Positions 51,626 to 61,140 of a stretch of 64,000 bases of DNA are shown here, one piece after another; positions within the stretch are counted from its first letter, which is position 1, and every line of letters begins with the position of its first letter. This DNA is from Pseudobacteriovorax antillogorgiicola (GTDB lineage: Bacteria; Bdellovibrionota_B; Oligoflexia; Oligoflexales; Oligoflexaceae): the NCBI RefSeq assembly GCF_900177345.1, contig NZ_FWZT01000002.1, positions 248,001 to 312,000 on the forward strand, written 5' to 3'. A program made the position numbers and the translations under genes. The notes under the pieces were generated by a model. The model saw only the letters and a list, made by a program, of their open reading frames with translations, did not search any database and was not told the DNA's origin.

Positions 51626-53380
51626 CTAATTCAGCAGGGACAAGCCATGTTTCACAAGGCTTTGATCATCGGTCCTGAAGTTTTGTGGCTGCCCTAGATG
51701 CTGCTGAAGTGCCCCAAGCCAGGCTTGGTCCTGTGGGGCAAGCCCTAAATGATCTTGCCCTAACTCTAGCAATTCGAGCAGGAGCAACCACTCCTGAGGC
51801 GTATGCTCTAAGGCTGCCTGAGCCAACGCTCCCGCTTTCTCTAACTTTAGGCTTCTGTTTTCGGACTGTCTTAATTCGCGGACTGTTTGATATTGCTCGA
51901 ATAGTTGTCTCTCTTCCGCGGAATAGGGGATGTCGCGACCTGGAGAAGTTTGAGCATCAATGATTTCGTGCTCACCATAGCTTTCACGATCCGCTGGGCC
52001 GCCATAGACTGAGGCGACGAGGTCGCCGATGATAAGATCAAATTCGCCCCATTCTGGTTCGAAAAATACCTCACTACCTCTTGTGACTCGGCAGTCTGTG
52101 AAGGTAACAAGGACAAGGTTTTCAGCCTTACGTATCAGTTCAGTCACCGTTCCCTGGACTGTGAAACCAGACTGATACTCAAGTTCAGTCCTTTGCCCTG
52201 GTCGAAGTTTTAGTTCTTCTAATTCTGCAAGGGTTAACTTTGTAAATGGCTTGTTTGGAAAACGCTTCAAGCGACCCAAAGGTGATGAGTAGCCCTGGGC
52301 ATGGCGAGCCACACCCTGGCCGTCCATTTCACTCTCTTGCCATGATAGCTGCACTGGTCCCTGGTACTTTAAGAACACCGGGCTTTGGTCCTCAGCAATG
52401 GACTGGCCTAGAATCCCTGAAATAGCGATTCCCGAGTCGAGGACGGCGGTTGTCACAGCTTCCGACTCAATAGCCTTGATCAAGGCTGGCTGCCCCCCTA
52501 GGCGATAGGAAAGCGTATCGTCCAACTCATGGAGTACATCATGGAGGTGTTGCATGTTTTCAGCAACGAAAAGCTGCGGCTGTGGCTCGGTTATATTGAA
52601 CGAGAAATTGGTGCAGTCAAGGCTCAAGGGGAGTTTCCTAACCTTAGCTGTCATGGCATCTTTTGATTCACCCACTGAAGATAACAATCCAGCCCCGTAG
52701 ATCTTCGGTGCATCCAGTGACCCCACCATTCCATACTCCGCTGTCCACCAGCTCATGCGGCCAACTTTTGCAGCTTCCGACACATAAGTGAAGGCTTTGA
52801 CCGCCGCTTGCAGCCTTCGCTCAGCCGTTGCGATTTCCTCTGGAGTGGACTCGTACTTTTCTTTGATATCAGACAGGTAGCGCACTGCTTCGTATAGCTG
52901 GAGGTCTTGCTTGGAGTAAATCGCCTTGGTCCCGAGTTTTGCGTAGTAAGCGAGATACTGATTGTAATCGACATCAGGTAGAATAGGCGCGTGACCAGCG
53001 GCTTCGTGGACGATATCGGGTGCTGGGGTGTAAGCAATGTGGTCAACGGTTCTCATATCCGTTGCAATAGGAAGAATTTTGCGGGCTTGAAATTCCAGAA
53101 AAGCCCAAGGCGGTATAAAGCCACAAACCGGCACAGCGCCCCACGAGATCTTTTGCAAGGCTTGATCGATTTCATCGATATGTGGAATGCGGTCGAGGGA
53201 AATGCCAGTAGCAGCGAGACCCTCTTCGTAGCCCTTCACCGAATGCTGTCGGAAAAACGGCACCGCGCGGCGCATGATGTAACGCCAAGAGGCGTGATCC
53301 CGGGCCGTGTACTTATCAAAATCATGCTCGGTGCAATACTTCCGCAGATACTGCGGTAGTTGGTCCTGGGTTCTAGCCAT
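51626..53380 (-). CDS. Biopterin-dependent aromatic amino acid hydroxylase with long C-terminal extension
   Basis: 584 residues. The iron ligands are His125 and His130 (PDIVHEAAGH) and Glu215 (WWTAEYG), as in phenylalanine 4-hydroxylases, which oxidise Phe to Tyr with a tetrahydropterin. Family members are usually 270-450 residues; here about 250 further residues follow, including a PEWGEFDLIIGDLVA beta part and a helical tail. The extra part may be regulatory or a second domain. Ribosome site AAGGAGG. Confidence 0.88.
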   Translation of the reverse strand: MARTQDQLPQYLRKYCTEHDFDKYTARDHASWRYIMRRAVPFFRQHSVKGYEEGLAATGISLDRIPHIDEIDQALQKISWGAVPVCGFIPPWAFLEFQARKILPIATDMRTVDHIAYTPAPDIVHEAAGHAPILPDVDYNQYLAYYAKLGTKAIYSKQDLQLYEAVRYLSDIKEKYESTPEEIATAERRLQAAVKAFTYVSEAAKVGRMSWWTAEYGMVGSLDAPKIYGAGLLSSVGESKDAMTAKVRKLPLSLDCTNFSFNITEPQPQLFVAENMQHLHDVLHELDDTLSYRLGGQPALIKAIESEAVTTAVLDSGIAISGILGQSIAEDQSPVFLKYQGPVQLSWQESEMDGQGVARHAQGYSSPLGRLKRFPNKPFTKLTLAELEELKLRPGQRTELEYQSGFTVQGTVTELIRKAENLVLVTFTDCRVTRGSEVFFEPEWGEFDLIIGDLVASVYGGPADRESYGEHEIIDAQTSPGRDIPYSAEERQLFEQYQTVRELRQSENRSLKLEKAGALAQAALEHTPQEWLLLLELLELGQDHLGLAPQDQAWLGALQQHLGQPQNFRTDDQSLVKHGLSLLN

Positions 53381-53408
53381 CTTTCCTCCTTTACCCGGTG
53401 TGCGTCGA

Positions 53409-53452
53409 GGACAGGTAGGTAGCCGTAGGGGCCGTACAAATCCTACCTATCC
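53409..53452 (-). promoter_or_regulatory. Inverted repeat in the leader of the aromatic hydroxylase gene
   Basis: GGACAGGTAGG (53409-53419) pairs with CCTACCTATCC (53442-53452) with one mismatch, enclosing GTAGGGGCCGTAC. It lies between pyrF and the hydroxylase, 30-70 bases before the ATG; no T-run, so a leader structure or operator is more likely than a terminator. Confidence 0.45.
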
Positions 53453-53478
53453 GTTATCGGTATTTCTTACTATCGTGC

Positions 53479-54264
53479 TTAGCTTAGTCTAAGCTTCTGA
53501 ATCAATTCAAAATAATTCCTGGCAGTGGCAGCTGGATCGTCGTTATAGGCAATGGCGCGGCCAACACTGACGATGGCATAATCCCCGAAGGTGTTTACAA
53601 TGGGCTCAAGGTCGCCTCCTTGGGCTCCAATACCGGGCACCAGAACGGTTCGTGGGCCAATGAGCTCCTTGACTCTCTGGAGTTCTTCCAGACTCAAATG
53701 GTTCTTCGCGCTTGGTGCTCCAACGACCACGCCGTCTGCATCATGAGCAGCCGACTCCCTTGCTAGGTACTCGTAAAAAGCCTGGCCAGCGATCGGAATA
53801 TTTTTCATCACGGCATATTCTGGATTTGACATGAGAACCAGAGGAATTAATCCCATCCCATGTTTTTTGGCTGCTTCACAGGTGGCTGCAATGTTGCCAG
53901 GGAAAGGCGCGTAGGTGACGGCATCAAAGCCTTCCTGAGCAGCATGATAGAGGGCTGCATCATTGGTATCACCAATGTCAGCAATTTTACTATCGTCGAT
54001 GCTTACCATGCCATGCTTGTGAATGGCCTGGTTTAGCTGAACCATCTCGTCGCGACTAAAGTCCTTAAAGTACTGTCTATTGGGTTTGATGGCTGCTGCA
54101 TAGGGAGAGACCGCTTCCACAAGTTTAAGGCTCCAATCGAGCTTACTCATTCCAGCAGGCAGAACTCCATTTGCCCTTTGCTGAGGTTCAGCAGGATCAA
54201 TATTGACACATAAGATACTGCCTTTGCGATCGACGGCGTCGAGCCACTTTTGAATGAAAGTCAT
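53479..54264 (-). CDS. pyrF: Orotidine 5'-phosphate decarboxylase
   Basis: 261 residues. Type 2 OMP decarboxylase with catalytic DSKIADIGDT and phosphate loop VPGIGAQGGD. Last step of UMP synthesis. ATGA overlap with pyrE, so the pair is coupled. Confidence 0.95.
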   Translation of the reverse strand: MTFIQKWLDAVDRKGSILCVNIDPAEPQQRANGVLPAGMSKLDWSLKLVEAVSPYAAAIKPNRQYFKDFSRDEMVQLNQAIHKHGMVSIDDSKIADIGDTNDAALYHAAQEGFDAVTYAPFPGNIAATCEAAKKHGMGLIPLVLMSNPEYAVMKNIPIAGQAFYEYLARESAAHDADGVVVGAPSAKNHLSLEELQRVKELIGPRTVLVPGIGAQGGDLEPIVNTFGDYAIVSVGRAIAYNDDPAATARNYFELIQKLRLS

Positions 54265-54953
54265 AGGGCCTCCAGATCGAGTGGTTTGACACCGTATCGC
54301 TCAAATTCTTGCAGCAGAGCGGAAACTACGCCGTCGCTAGGTTGCTCCGAGCGAATGGCCTGAGGCAGCAGTTTGGTGGCGTCGCTCATAGTCAAGTATT
54401 GGATGCGTCCATCAAATTCATCGTGAACATATTGGGCAACGCTGCGGCCATCATCGCGGGTTTCCATTCGATCGGTGAGACCGAGTGCGGCTACCACTTC
54501 AACGCCGGAGCTTTGAAGAGAGTGCAAGAACTCCACAAGGGAAAGCCCTGTGGTGATCGTATCTTCGAGAACCACCGTGCGACCCTTGGGCTGACCAATA
54601 AAGTACTTGTCTTGAGGTGCACCGTGCTGCTTGGGTTTGGCCCGACCCATGGGAATGATGTGGCTACCTTTGGCAAACGTTGGGCTGGCCTGGGCGATCT
54701 TCATGGCGGTGATGACGGCGGTTTTGGATGCCCCTTCAGGCACTCCAATCAGGCTGTCAAAGGCTAGATTGTTTTGTAAAAGGAAGTCGCGAATAAAATC
54801 TGTGAGTTGGTTAAGGAGGAAGGCATCGTTTGTGGCTTGGCGCCAGTTAACATAGAAATGGCTCTCTCGACCGCTCTTGAGCGTGATGGCCTCATCAAAA
54901 AAGCCAATGATTTGATGCTTTAAGATGAAGGAGTCGAAGGTCTGGGACGTCAT
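54261..54953 (-). CDS. pyrE: Orotate phosphoribosyltransferase
   Basis: 230 residues. PRPP-binding loop VVLEDTITTGLSLVE and the orotate loop FYVNWRQATND. Joins orotate and PRPP; prs in this window makes the PRPP. AAAGGA ribosome site. Confidence 0.94.
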   Translation of the reverse strand: MTSQTFDSFILKHQIIGFFDEAITLKSGRESHFYVNWRQATNDAFLLNQLTDFIRDFLLQNNLAFDSLIGVPEGASKTAVITAMKIAQASPTFAKGSHIIPMGRAKPKQHGAPQDKYFIGQPKGRTVVLEDTITTGLSLVEFLHSLQSSGVEVVAALGLTDRMETRDDGRSVAQYVHDEFDGRIQYLTMSDATKLLPQAIRSEQPSDGVVSALLQEFERYGVKPLDLEAL

Positions 54954-55030
54954 GACAAGATCCTTTCGATCGGCTGGGGGCTTTTCTTTACAACAGCTTT
55001 TTATACCGATCTAAGGGATATTATAATGAG

Positions 55031-56080
55031 TTAATTTGGCTTATCTTTGTTGAGAGTCAGCAGTAGCGCCAATGCCAAGCGGTTGGCTTTTTCGATGCTG
55101 CCCAGATCGACCTTTTCGTAGTCGTCCCCTTCTACATGCCACAGCTCTAAGTGATTAAAGTCAATAAGGTTAAGGGCGGGCAACCCCCTCTTGCGAAATG
55201 GGACGTGGTCGTCTTCGACCGCCGTCGCCTGGGTTCCTATGATGGAGAGGTTAAGGACTTTATCGAGCTGCAAGGCGAGGTTGAGCCAGTCAGAGCTTGA
55301 ATTGAGGTCTCGGGTGATGGAGATATTCTTGCTGCCAATCATATCGAGGAGCACAAGCCCTTTCACCTCAGCGCCTCCAAAGCTAGTGGGAAGGCATAAG
55401 CTAGTGTTGCCCTGGTTACACTGGCTCAGTTGATTGGCAAGGTGTCGGCTACCGTAGGTATTGTCCTGGCTTTTGGCAGGGTGGCGGTAAAGGCCGTCAT
55501 TCCACTGAGGAAGGTAAGATTCCTCGCCATCAAACCAGATCATGAAATACCCACAGGGAGTTCTCTGATCCCAGCTCTTGAGTGCCTTTGCAAGGGCGAA
55601 CATGGCTGCCGACGAAGAGCCAGAGTCATTGGCACCTCGATATACGATGTTTTCCATATACTTGGTATCGTAATGGGAGCCAACTAAGTAAACGCATTTG
55701 GCAGATGGGTCTGTTGCGCCATAAACATTGTATCCAGTCTTATCTAGGGTCGTTGCAGAAGGGGCGTCTGGGCGAGCCAGCAATACAGGGTTGGGCACTT
55801 GAGCCTCAAAGGAGTCGGTATACATGGTGAGGCCGAGGTTCTTACCTTGCTCTGAAAGATAGGCTGCTATTGCTTTCTGGCGTTGTGAGCCCAAGGGGTG
55901 AGGGGCTTCAGCCAAGGTTTTTAGAATGCGGTCAACGAGCTTCATATCGAAGTCATAGCTGCTTGAATAACTGATAATTGCTTCATTGATACCTGAAGCG
56001 GGCTCGGATCGATTCTTACACTGCATGCCCAGAAGAAAGAGGAGGCTTAGACTACCAAGAAAAACTATATAACGGGACAT
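55031..56080 (-). CDS. M28-family glutaminyl-peptide cyclotransferase-like lipoprotein
   Basis: 349 residues. N-terminal signal ending GMQC suggests lipidation at Cys21, though the lipobox is imperfect. Zinc-site and active-site motifs: LVGSHYDTKY, GANDSGSSSA, WFDGEES, YGSRHLA and VEDDHVPF. These, with the W between and the late EDDH/WH order, resemble animal-type glutaminyl cyclases rather than M28 aminopeptidases. It would form pyroglutamate at the N-terminus of peptides. Periplasmic. Confidence 0.78.
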   Translation of the reverse strand: MSRYIVFLGSLSLLFLLGMQCKNRSEPASGINEAIISYSSSYDFDMKLVDRILKTLAEAPHPLGSQRQKAIAAYLSEQGKNLGLTMYTDSFEAQVPNPVLLARPDAPSATTLDKTGYNVYGATDPSAKCVYLVGSHYDTKYMENIVYRGANDSGSSSAAMFALAKALKSWDQRTPCGYFMIWFDGEESYLPQWNDGLYRHPAKSQDNTYGSRHLANQLSQCNQGNTSLCLPTSFGGAEVKGLVLLDMIGSKNISITRDLNSSSDWLNLALQLDKVLNLSIIGTQATAVEDDHVPFRKRGLPALNLIDFNHLELWHVEGDDYEKVDLGSIEKANRLALALLLTLNKDKPN

Positions 56081-56170
56081 AAAACACCTTACATTGACAC
56101 AGTTTTGTCGCTCATTCTACAATGAAAGGACGAAAAAAGATCTTCTTTTTCACTACTATGGGGAGCCTTT

Positions 56171-56308
56171 ATGTGGTTTCGGATAATCCTGACAGCAACT
56201 GCTCTTGGCTTGGTTCTCTATCTTCAGTTCTGTTTTGATTTTAATGCGGCCTTGAAAGAGCAGCAGTCGCAGGTGGAAAGTCAAACTCGTTATTCGGCTA
56301 ATCGATAG
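56171..56308 (+). pseudogene. Small membrane reading frame, probably a truncated gene
   Basis: 45 residues with a membrane helix (MWFRIILTATALGLVLYLQF) and a GGGGAG ribosome site 5 bases before ATG. The same frame continues past the TAG for 33 codons (HLNDFLQTSQRNALGRRLVI...), so a CAG-to-TAG change may have broken a longer membrane gene. It could also be a real 45-residue peptide. Not recognised. Confidence 0.45.
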
Positions 56309-56604
56309 CACCTCAATGACTTCTTGCAAACCTCTCAACGAAATGCTTTGGGCCGAAGATTGGTGATCGTGTCCAATATTGAGATCCCTGAAGTACCCTG
56401 TTGAAAATTTCACTGGGACAAGACTCCTGGTCGGTCTAGTAGGTGGAGGAAATGCCTTTATCTCTCCGAACTGAAACCAGAAAATCCCATAGTTTGTTTT
56501 CAAACAATTTTTTAATAATAAAATTGAATGCTTATATTTTAAATGTTGGTTCTTCTAAGATTATGTTTTATTTCTACCGACAAGAGCGCGTGGAGGAAAA
56601 TCAA

Positions 56605-57045
56605 ATGTCGGCCGTAAATAATTCTCTTTCTTATAATCTGACTCACGAAGAACAAAAGAATGTGCTCGCTAAAGCTTTTTGGGCATTAATAGATCTTTAT
56701 GGTTTCAAACAAGATGTGGTCGCGAGGTTTCTCTACCTAAGTCCAAACAACAGGCAGCCACTCAAGGAGTACCGAGAAGACCTGAGCTTTCCAAGCAAGC
56801 CGCTTGTGGCTATGCAAAATACTGCTCAGTTGCTTGGTATTCACAAAAACTTGGGGATCATTTTCCCGGAGGTTTCGAATAATTTAGACAATGCCAAGCT
56901 TAAATACAGTTGGTTTGATGCGCCTATGGCGCTCTACGATGGAAAGTCGCCACTTGAATTTATCAAGGAGGGCAGTGAGGATGAGGTTCTAGATAGGCTA
57001 AAAGTTGTAAGACGAAACCTTGACATTCAACGGGCAGGTCGATGA
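56605..57045 (+). CDS. Xre/MbcA/ParS-type antitoxin
   Basis: 146 residues. An N-terminal helix-turn-helix-like part (LYGFKQDVVARFLYLSPNN) and a C-terminal toxin-binding stretch (APMALYDGKSPLEFIKEGSEDEVLDRL), as in antitoxins paired with RES toxins. GGAGG 8 bases before ATG 56605. The frame overlaps the toxin gene by 4 bases (ATGA), the normal arrangement for such modules. It probably also represses its own promoter. Confidence 0.82.
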   Translation: MSAVNNSLSYNLTHEEQKNVLAKAFWALIDLYGFKQDVVARFLYLSPNNRQPLKEYREDLSFPSKPLVAMQNTAQLLGIHKNLGIIFPEVSNNLDNAKLKYSWFDAPMALYDGKSPLEFIKEGSEDEVLDRLKVVRRNLDIQRAGR

Positions 57046-57788
57046 CAGAGATGGAGACTTATGCGAATAACGAGTGCTACCGTGCAATTTACACCGCAGG
57101 CGAAGATCTTCTTGGCGACCTAGGTTTGGATATAACCCAGGATGAGATAAACTTTCTCATTCAGACGATGAATAATTCGGGTATTGATCACTCTGGAGAA
57201 CAGAAAAATCGATGCTTCGACTATGCCTTTGATAGACTTGATAGCTCGTGGTTGATTCCGAATGATTCCCTGCTTAGCCCGCTCTTGCGAGGAGGGGAGT
57301 CTCGTTTTTCCGACGGGAGCTTTGGGATGTTCTATGCTGCTGAAGATGAAGATACAGCACTGCTTGAAGTCATCTATCATGATGTAGCAAGAGCCAGAGA
57401 ATATTTTGATCACCAACCTGATGTTGAAACATGGACAACACCTAAATGTATATACATATGCAATATCGAGACACGCTTTGCCGTTGACCTCACGAAACGG
57501 GATGATACGAATGAAATTGTGAATCCGGTGTCCTATCGATACTCCAGAAAAGTTGGTAAGGACTTGCATGATAGAAGAGTTCAGTTAATCAGATATCCTT
57601 CAGCTAGAAATACGGATGGTATATGTCTAGCTATACTTTCGCCGTTGGCAATCGTAGGGGTAAGTAAATGGAAATACTATCGCATCGTCTTAGTCAATCA
57701 TGGTGGGACAATCGCTCACAAGGTGACTCGAAATGACAAGAAAGAACTGATCTTTAAGGAGGGAGGTGAGCCGGAGATCCAGCTTTAA
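57042..57788 (+). CDS. RES-domain toxin
   Basis: 248 residues. The RES triad is visible: Arg in CYRAIY, Glu in TALLEVIYH, Ser in LAILSP, with GMFYAAEDEDT between. RES toxins deplete NAD+ or modify phosphoribosyl pyrophosphate synthetase in characterised cases. An extra ~60-residue helical segment precedes the Glu motif. Paired with the antitoxin before it. Confidence 0.85.
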   Translation: MTEMETYANNECYRAIYTAGEDLLGDLGLDITQDEINFLIQTMNNSGIDHSGEQKNRCFDYAFDRLDSSWLIPNDSLLSPLLRGGESRFSDGSFGMFYAAEDEDTALLEVIYHDVARAREYFDHQPDVETWTTPKCIYICNIETRFAVDLTKRDDTNEIVNPVSYRYSRKVGKDLHDRRVQLIRYPSARNTDGICLAILSPLAIVGVSKWKYYRIVLVNHGGTIAHKVTRNDKKELIFKEGGEPEIQL

Positions 57789-57831
57789 GCCCCTCTACTC
57801 TGGACGGGGAGAATTGTATCGAAATCGATTG

Positions 57832-59463
57832 CTAGTTTGCGACTTGCAAAGCTGTTTGCTTAGGTAGAGAAAGGCATATCCTGGTGCCTTTCGGAGCATT
57901 CGGCAGAAACTCCAGCGACCCTCTCAGCAGGTTTACATAGCTGGCAGCATAGAAGAAATTATTGATTTTGGTTTGATCCTTACTCAAGAAAGCCGAAAGC
58001 TCAGTTTCCGAAAAGGTTTTGCCTTGATCTGATATGATGAATTGCACCATGCTTTCGGTTTCGCCAAGACTGATAAAAATTTGCACTTCTTCGTCGATAC
58101 CGTATGACTTTGAGCTATGAGTGATCAAGTGGATAAAGATGTTGAATAAACGATATCGTTCTGCTTGAAATCTGATTCCATCTTGTATGTCCTTGATGAA
58201 ATACCAGTCAGGATGGTTTTCTTGGAGAAAGCTTATGACGTCTTCAATAAAACTATCGGCCTGGATAATATCCTTACTGGAACTTTCAAGGTTCGATTGG
58301 TTGAAGGTAAAGATCGTATCATTGACGTCCTTTATTCCTGATTGCAGTTCTTTAAGGGAGTTGGCAAAATCTCGTCGCGTTGCAATAGTATGATGATTGT
58401 ATTCGCGAAAGACTGTGAGTAGTTGCTCTCTATCCAAAGGAATGACATCTTGTCCTTGCTCTAGTCGTTGAGCAAATTTTTCTAGCTGAATCGTCAGTCG
58501 ATGATTCTTAGATTCCAGTTCATGAATGGCGACCGATAGTGAGTTGGTTTTCGTGCCAATGTCATTAGCGAGTTCCTGGCTTTGTTCGGCGCGACCAAGC
58601 CGGTGAGAGTAATGCATAAGGTCTCGCTTGGCCTGCTTGAGTTCAGTATGAGTATCAGAGATCGCTTTTTGTAGCTCGCTACGATCTTGCATGAGGGTGC
58701 TAGTTATCTGCTCCTTCATTTCAAGATCTTTTTCATTGGAGCTTAAGCGCTCTCTCTGCTCCCGTTGAGCGGTAGAAAATCTAGATATCGCTTCGTTGAT
58801 TGCCTCTTGAATACGACTGAATTCATCAACATGTTCGTGAGCTTTCTTGAGCTGGAGGGCCTGATATCGGTTATGCTGAATCGTAGTAACAAAGTATTCC
58901 TGTATCGCTTTAAGGTGACGTGTCACTCTATTTTTGAAAAGAGATAAATAAACAAGACTGAGTATCAAGCCTAGAACGAAGCTGCTAACGGCCATGATCA
59001 AAGCTTGCTCGATCAGTCGATCATAGATCTTTTCTTTGGTGGCAATCACTCTGAGAAAACCAAGGGTCGGAGTCTGAGGATTTTGGTTGATCGATATCAA
59101 AGGGTAGTCACGAGTTAGATAGCTGCTGTAGCTTTCATTTTCGTTTTCGACATTGAAAACTAGTTGACGGGACTCATTATAGATTTGAACGCCAACAAAG
59201 TCTGGATTCAGTAAGATACCATTGATCAAAGATTTCACTTGCTCCTCGTCCATAAGCCATATGGCGTTGGTGACTGTAGGAAGGGTGTGTTCTTCCACAA
59301 GCCTTAGAGCAGTCTCAACTTTTTCAACGTCTTTATTATGAAGCCAAATAAGGTTGATAGCTAGGAGCACCGAGCCTAGGGCTATGCTGAGTAAAAGCAC
59401 ATGAAAGAGCATCATGTGCCCTACCGAATAGCGGAGTCGCGATGTTTCGTTGGCAGAAATCAT
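57832..59463 (-). CDS. Membrane sensor with degenerate histidine-kinase ATPase domain
   Basis: 543 residues. Two membrane helices (~18-40 and ~158-178) flank a periplasmic sensor with MDEEQVKSLINGIL, then a long coiled coil (~200-360). The ATPase end is degenerate: the N-box Asn is missing (FIHLITHSSKSYG), and only SDQGKTF resembles a G1 box; a phospho-acceptor His is not clear. It may be a receptor that lost kinase activity or acts as a scaffold. Confidence 0.7.
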   Translation of the reverse strand: MISANETSRLRYSVGHMMLFHVLLLSIALGSVLLAINLIWLHNKDVEKVETALRLVEEHTLPTVTNAIWLMDEEQVKSLINGILLNPDFVGVQIYNESRQLVFNVENENESYSSYLTRDYPLISINQNPQTPTLGFLRVIATKEKIYDRLIEQALIMAVSSFVLGLILSLVYLSLFKNRVTRHLKAIQEYFVTTIQHNRYQALQLKKAHEHVDEFSRIQEAINEAISRFSTAQREQRERLSSNEKDLEMKEQITSTLMQDRSELQKAISDTHTELKQAKRDLMHYSHRLGRAEQSQELANDIGTKTNSLSVAIHELESKNHRLTIQLEKFAQRLEQGQDVIPLDREQLLTVFREYNHHTIATRRDFANSLKELQSGIKDVNDTIFTFNQSNLESSSKDIIQADSFIEDVISFLQENHPDWYFIKDIQDGIRFQAERYRLFNIFIHLITHSSKSYGIDEEVQIFISLGETESMVQFIISDQGKTFSETELSAFLSKDQTKINNFFYAASYVNLLRGSLEFLPNAPKGTRICLSLPKQTALQVAN

Positions 59464-59559
59464 AGAGGCAGCATCGGAATTTATGATGCCAAATCATGAT
59501 GAACATCTTGCCTAGCTGGGGGCAGTTGAAGTGGCCGTTAAGCCACTCCTTGTCCCTAC

Positions 59560-60429
59560 TTATTTTTTTGTCTTACTTTTCTTGTTGCTCTGAGGTGGGG
59601 GGGATGATGGTCGTTCCAGCCCCTCGGGAACTTTAATGATGGTCTTGTATTTGCCAGTCATCAACAAGATGCCAAGAATGATGAATGGAAAGCTGAGCAG
59701 CTGGCCCATATTGAGCATCATGTCGTTTTCAAAGGCCACTTGATTCTCTTTTGTGAGTTCGATGAAAACCCTTGCGGTGAAGACCCAAGTCAGAAGGGTG
59801 CCCAGAAGAAGCCCAGGACGGGTATTCTCTTTCTTGCGGTTATAGAGCCAGAGCAAAAGGAAGAAAAGAACGAGATAGGCAGCCGATTCGTAGAGCATGG
59901 AAGGGTGTCTAGGCTCGGGGTTAGGAGTGCGGGCAAAGATGATGGCCCAGGGCACGTCTGTGGGTTTACCAAGGATTTCAGAGTTGAAAAAGTTGCCGAG
60001 TCGGATGCAGCATGCAGTAAAGGCGGTTCCAATCGACAAGCGGTCTGCTAGCCACAAATAACCTTGGTCAGGGTGATGGCGCTTGTACAAGTAACAGGCT
60101 AAGAGGACCCCAATACTACCACCATGGCTGGCTAAGCCACCCTTCCAGATTTTTAAGATCTCAAGAGGATTTGATAGATAGTACTCTGGCTCATAGAAAA
60201 GGCAGTGACCCAAACGAGCGCCGATGATGGTTCCCAGCATCATATGAAAGAGAAGGGATGAGAGGTCCTCTTCCTTGTGGCCCTCATGGAGAAAGATCTT
60301 CTTCATGATCTGATATCCCACCAAGAAGCCGGTGGCGAATAGGAGGCCATAGTACCGAGGGGCGAAGGAGAACGACATGATCTCGATCTTAAAAATCTCG
60401 GGACTCACATCCCAAACAAAGTATTCCAT
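59560..60429 (-). CDS. lgt: Prolipoprotein diacylglyceryl transferase
   Basis: 289 residues with several membrane helices. Lgt signatures HGGSIGVLLA and GNFFNSEILGKPTDVPW, and Arg in GARLGH. Adds diacylglycerol to the lipobox Cys of the many lipoproteins in this window. GAGGA ribosome site. Confidence 0.95.
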   Translation of the reverse strand: MEYFVWDVSPEIFKIEIMSFSFAPRYYGLLFATGFLVGYQIMKKIFLHEGHKEEDLSSLLFHMMLGTIIGARLGHCLFYEPEYYLSNPLEILKIWKGGLASHGGSIGVLLACYLYKRHHPDQGYLWLADRLSIGTAFTACCIRLGNFFNSEILGKPTDVPWAIIFARTPNPEPRHPSMLYESAAYLVLFFLLLWLYNRKKENTRPGLLLGTLLTWVFTARVFIELTKENQVAFENDMMLNMGQLLSFPFIILGILLMTGKYKTIIKVPEGLERPSSPPPQSNKKSKTKK

Positions 60430-60581
60430 TTACAATCCTCGTGTCTAAATAGCTAAGCACGTGAGGATTATACATGTTTCAGTCTTTTTTTTGCATCCTT
60501 TCCTGGTACTTAGAGTTCAGGTCATTGTATTGAACTAAAGCTATGTTATAATTAGTGAAACTAAGATAAAGGGGAGAATGA

Positions 60582-61031
60582 TTGGTTCCAGATACGCTGA
60601 ACGAAGATCTCTTTTTTAACCTCGATCGCGCGACCTTGCTCATGAGGAGACACGTTCTCGATGCTATCGGATTCCATCAAGTTTCTCCCGAGCAGTGGGA
60701 GATTCTCCAGCTTATCGATAACCAATCGGGAATTAGTCAAAGTAAGCTGTCGCAGCTTACCCTTAAAGACAAAGGGAATGTCAGCCGGATTTTGACGAGG
60801 ATGCTCAAAAACGGGTGGGTCCACCGAGAGCCCCACAGAAGTGGCCGAGGGTTTCTGGTGTGCCTGACAAACGAAGGCCGACGCATTAAGAACAGACTCC
60901 CTTTTTTAGTGGAACAGCAAGTCAAGCGGCTCTTGGGCCCCTTACCAAAAGAAGAGCAGAGCGAGATGCTCTATTGCTTAAAAAAGCTGCGAATTCTATT
61001 GGGCGATGAGGATGTCGTGGCGAGTAGCTAA
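60582..61031 (+). CDS. MarR-family transcriptional regulator
   Basis: 149 residues. Winged helix with SQSKLSQLTLKDKGNVSRILTRM recognition part and the wing (VHREPHRSGRGFLVCLTNEGRR). TTG start after GGGGAG. Ligand unknown; divergent from lgt. Confidence 0.9.
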   Translation: MVPDTLNEDLFFNLDRATLLMRRHVLDAIGFHQVSPEQWEILQLIDNQSGISQSKLSQLTLKDKGNVSRILTRMLKNGWVHREPHRSGRGFLVCLTNEGRRIKNRLPFLVEQQVKRLLGPLPKEEQSEMLYCLKKLRILLGDEDVVASS

Positions 61032-61140
61032 GGTCTGTCCAGAAACATCTGAGTCGGTTCGGAGTAATAATCTTGAAATTGGCCCACGTTTTGGTTTATT
61101 TTTTGCCCTGGTGTTTCAGGCATTTTCGAATTGACTATTG

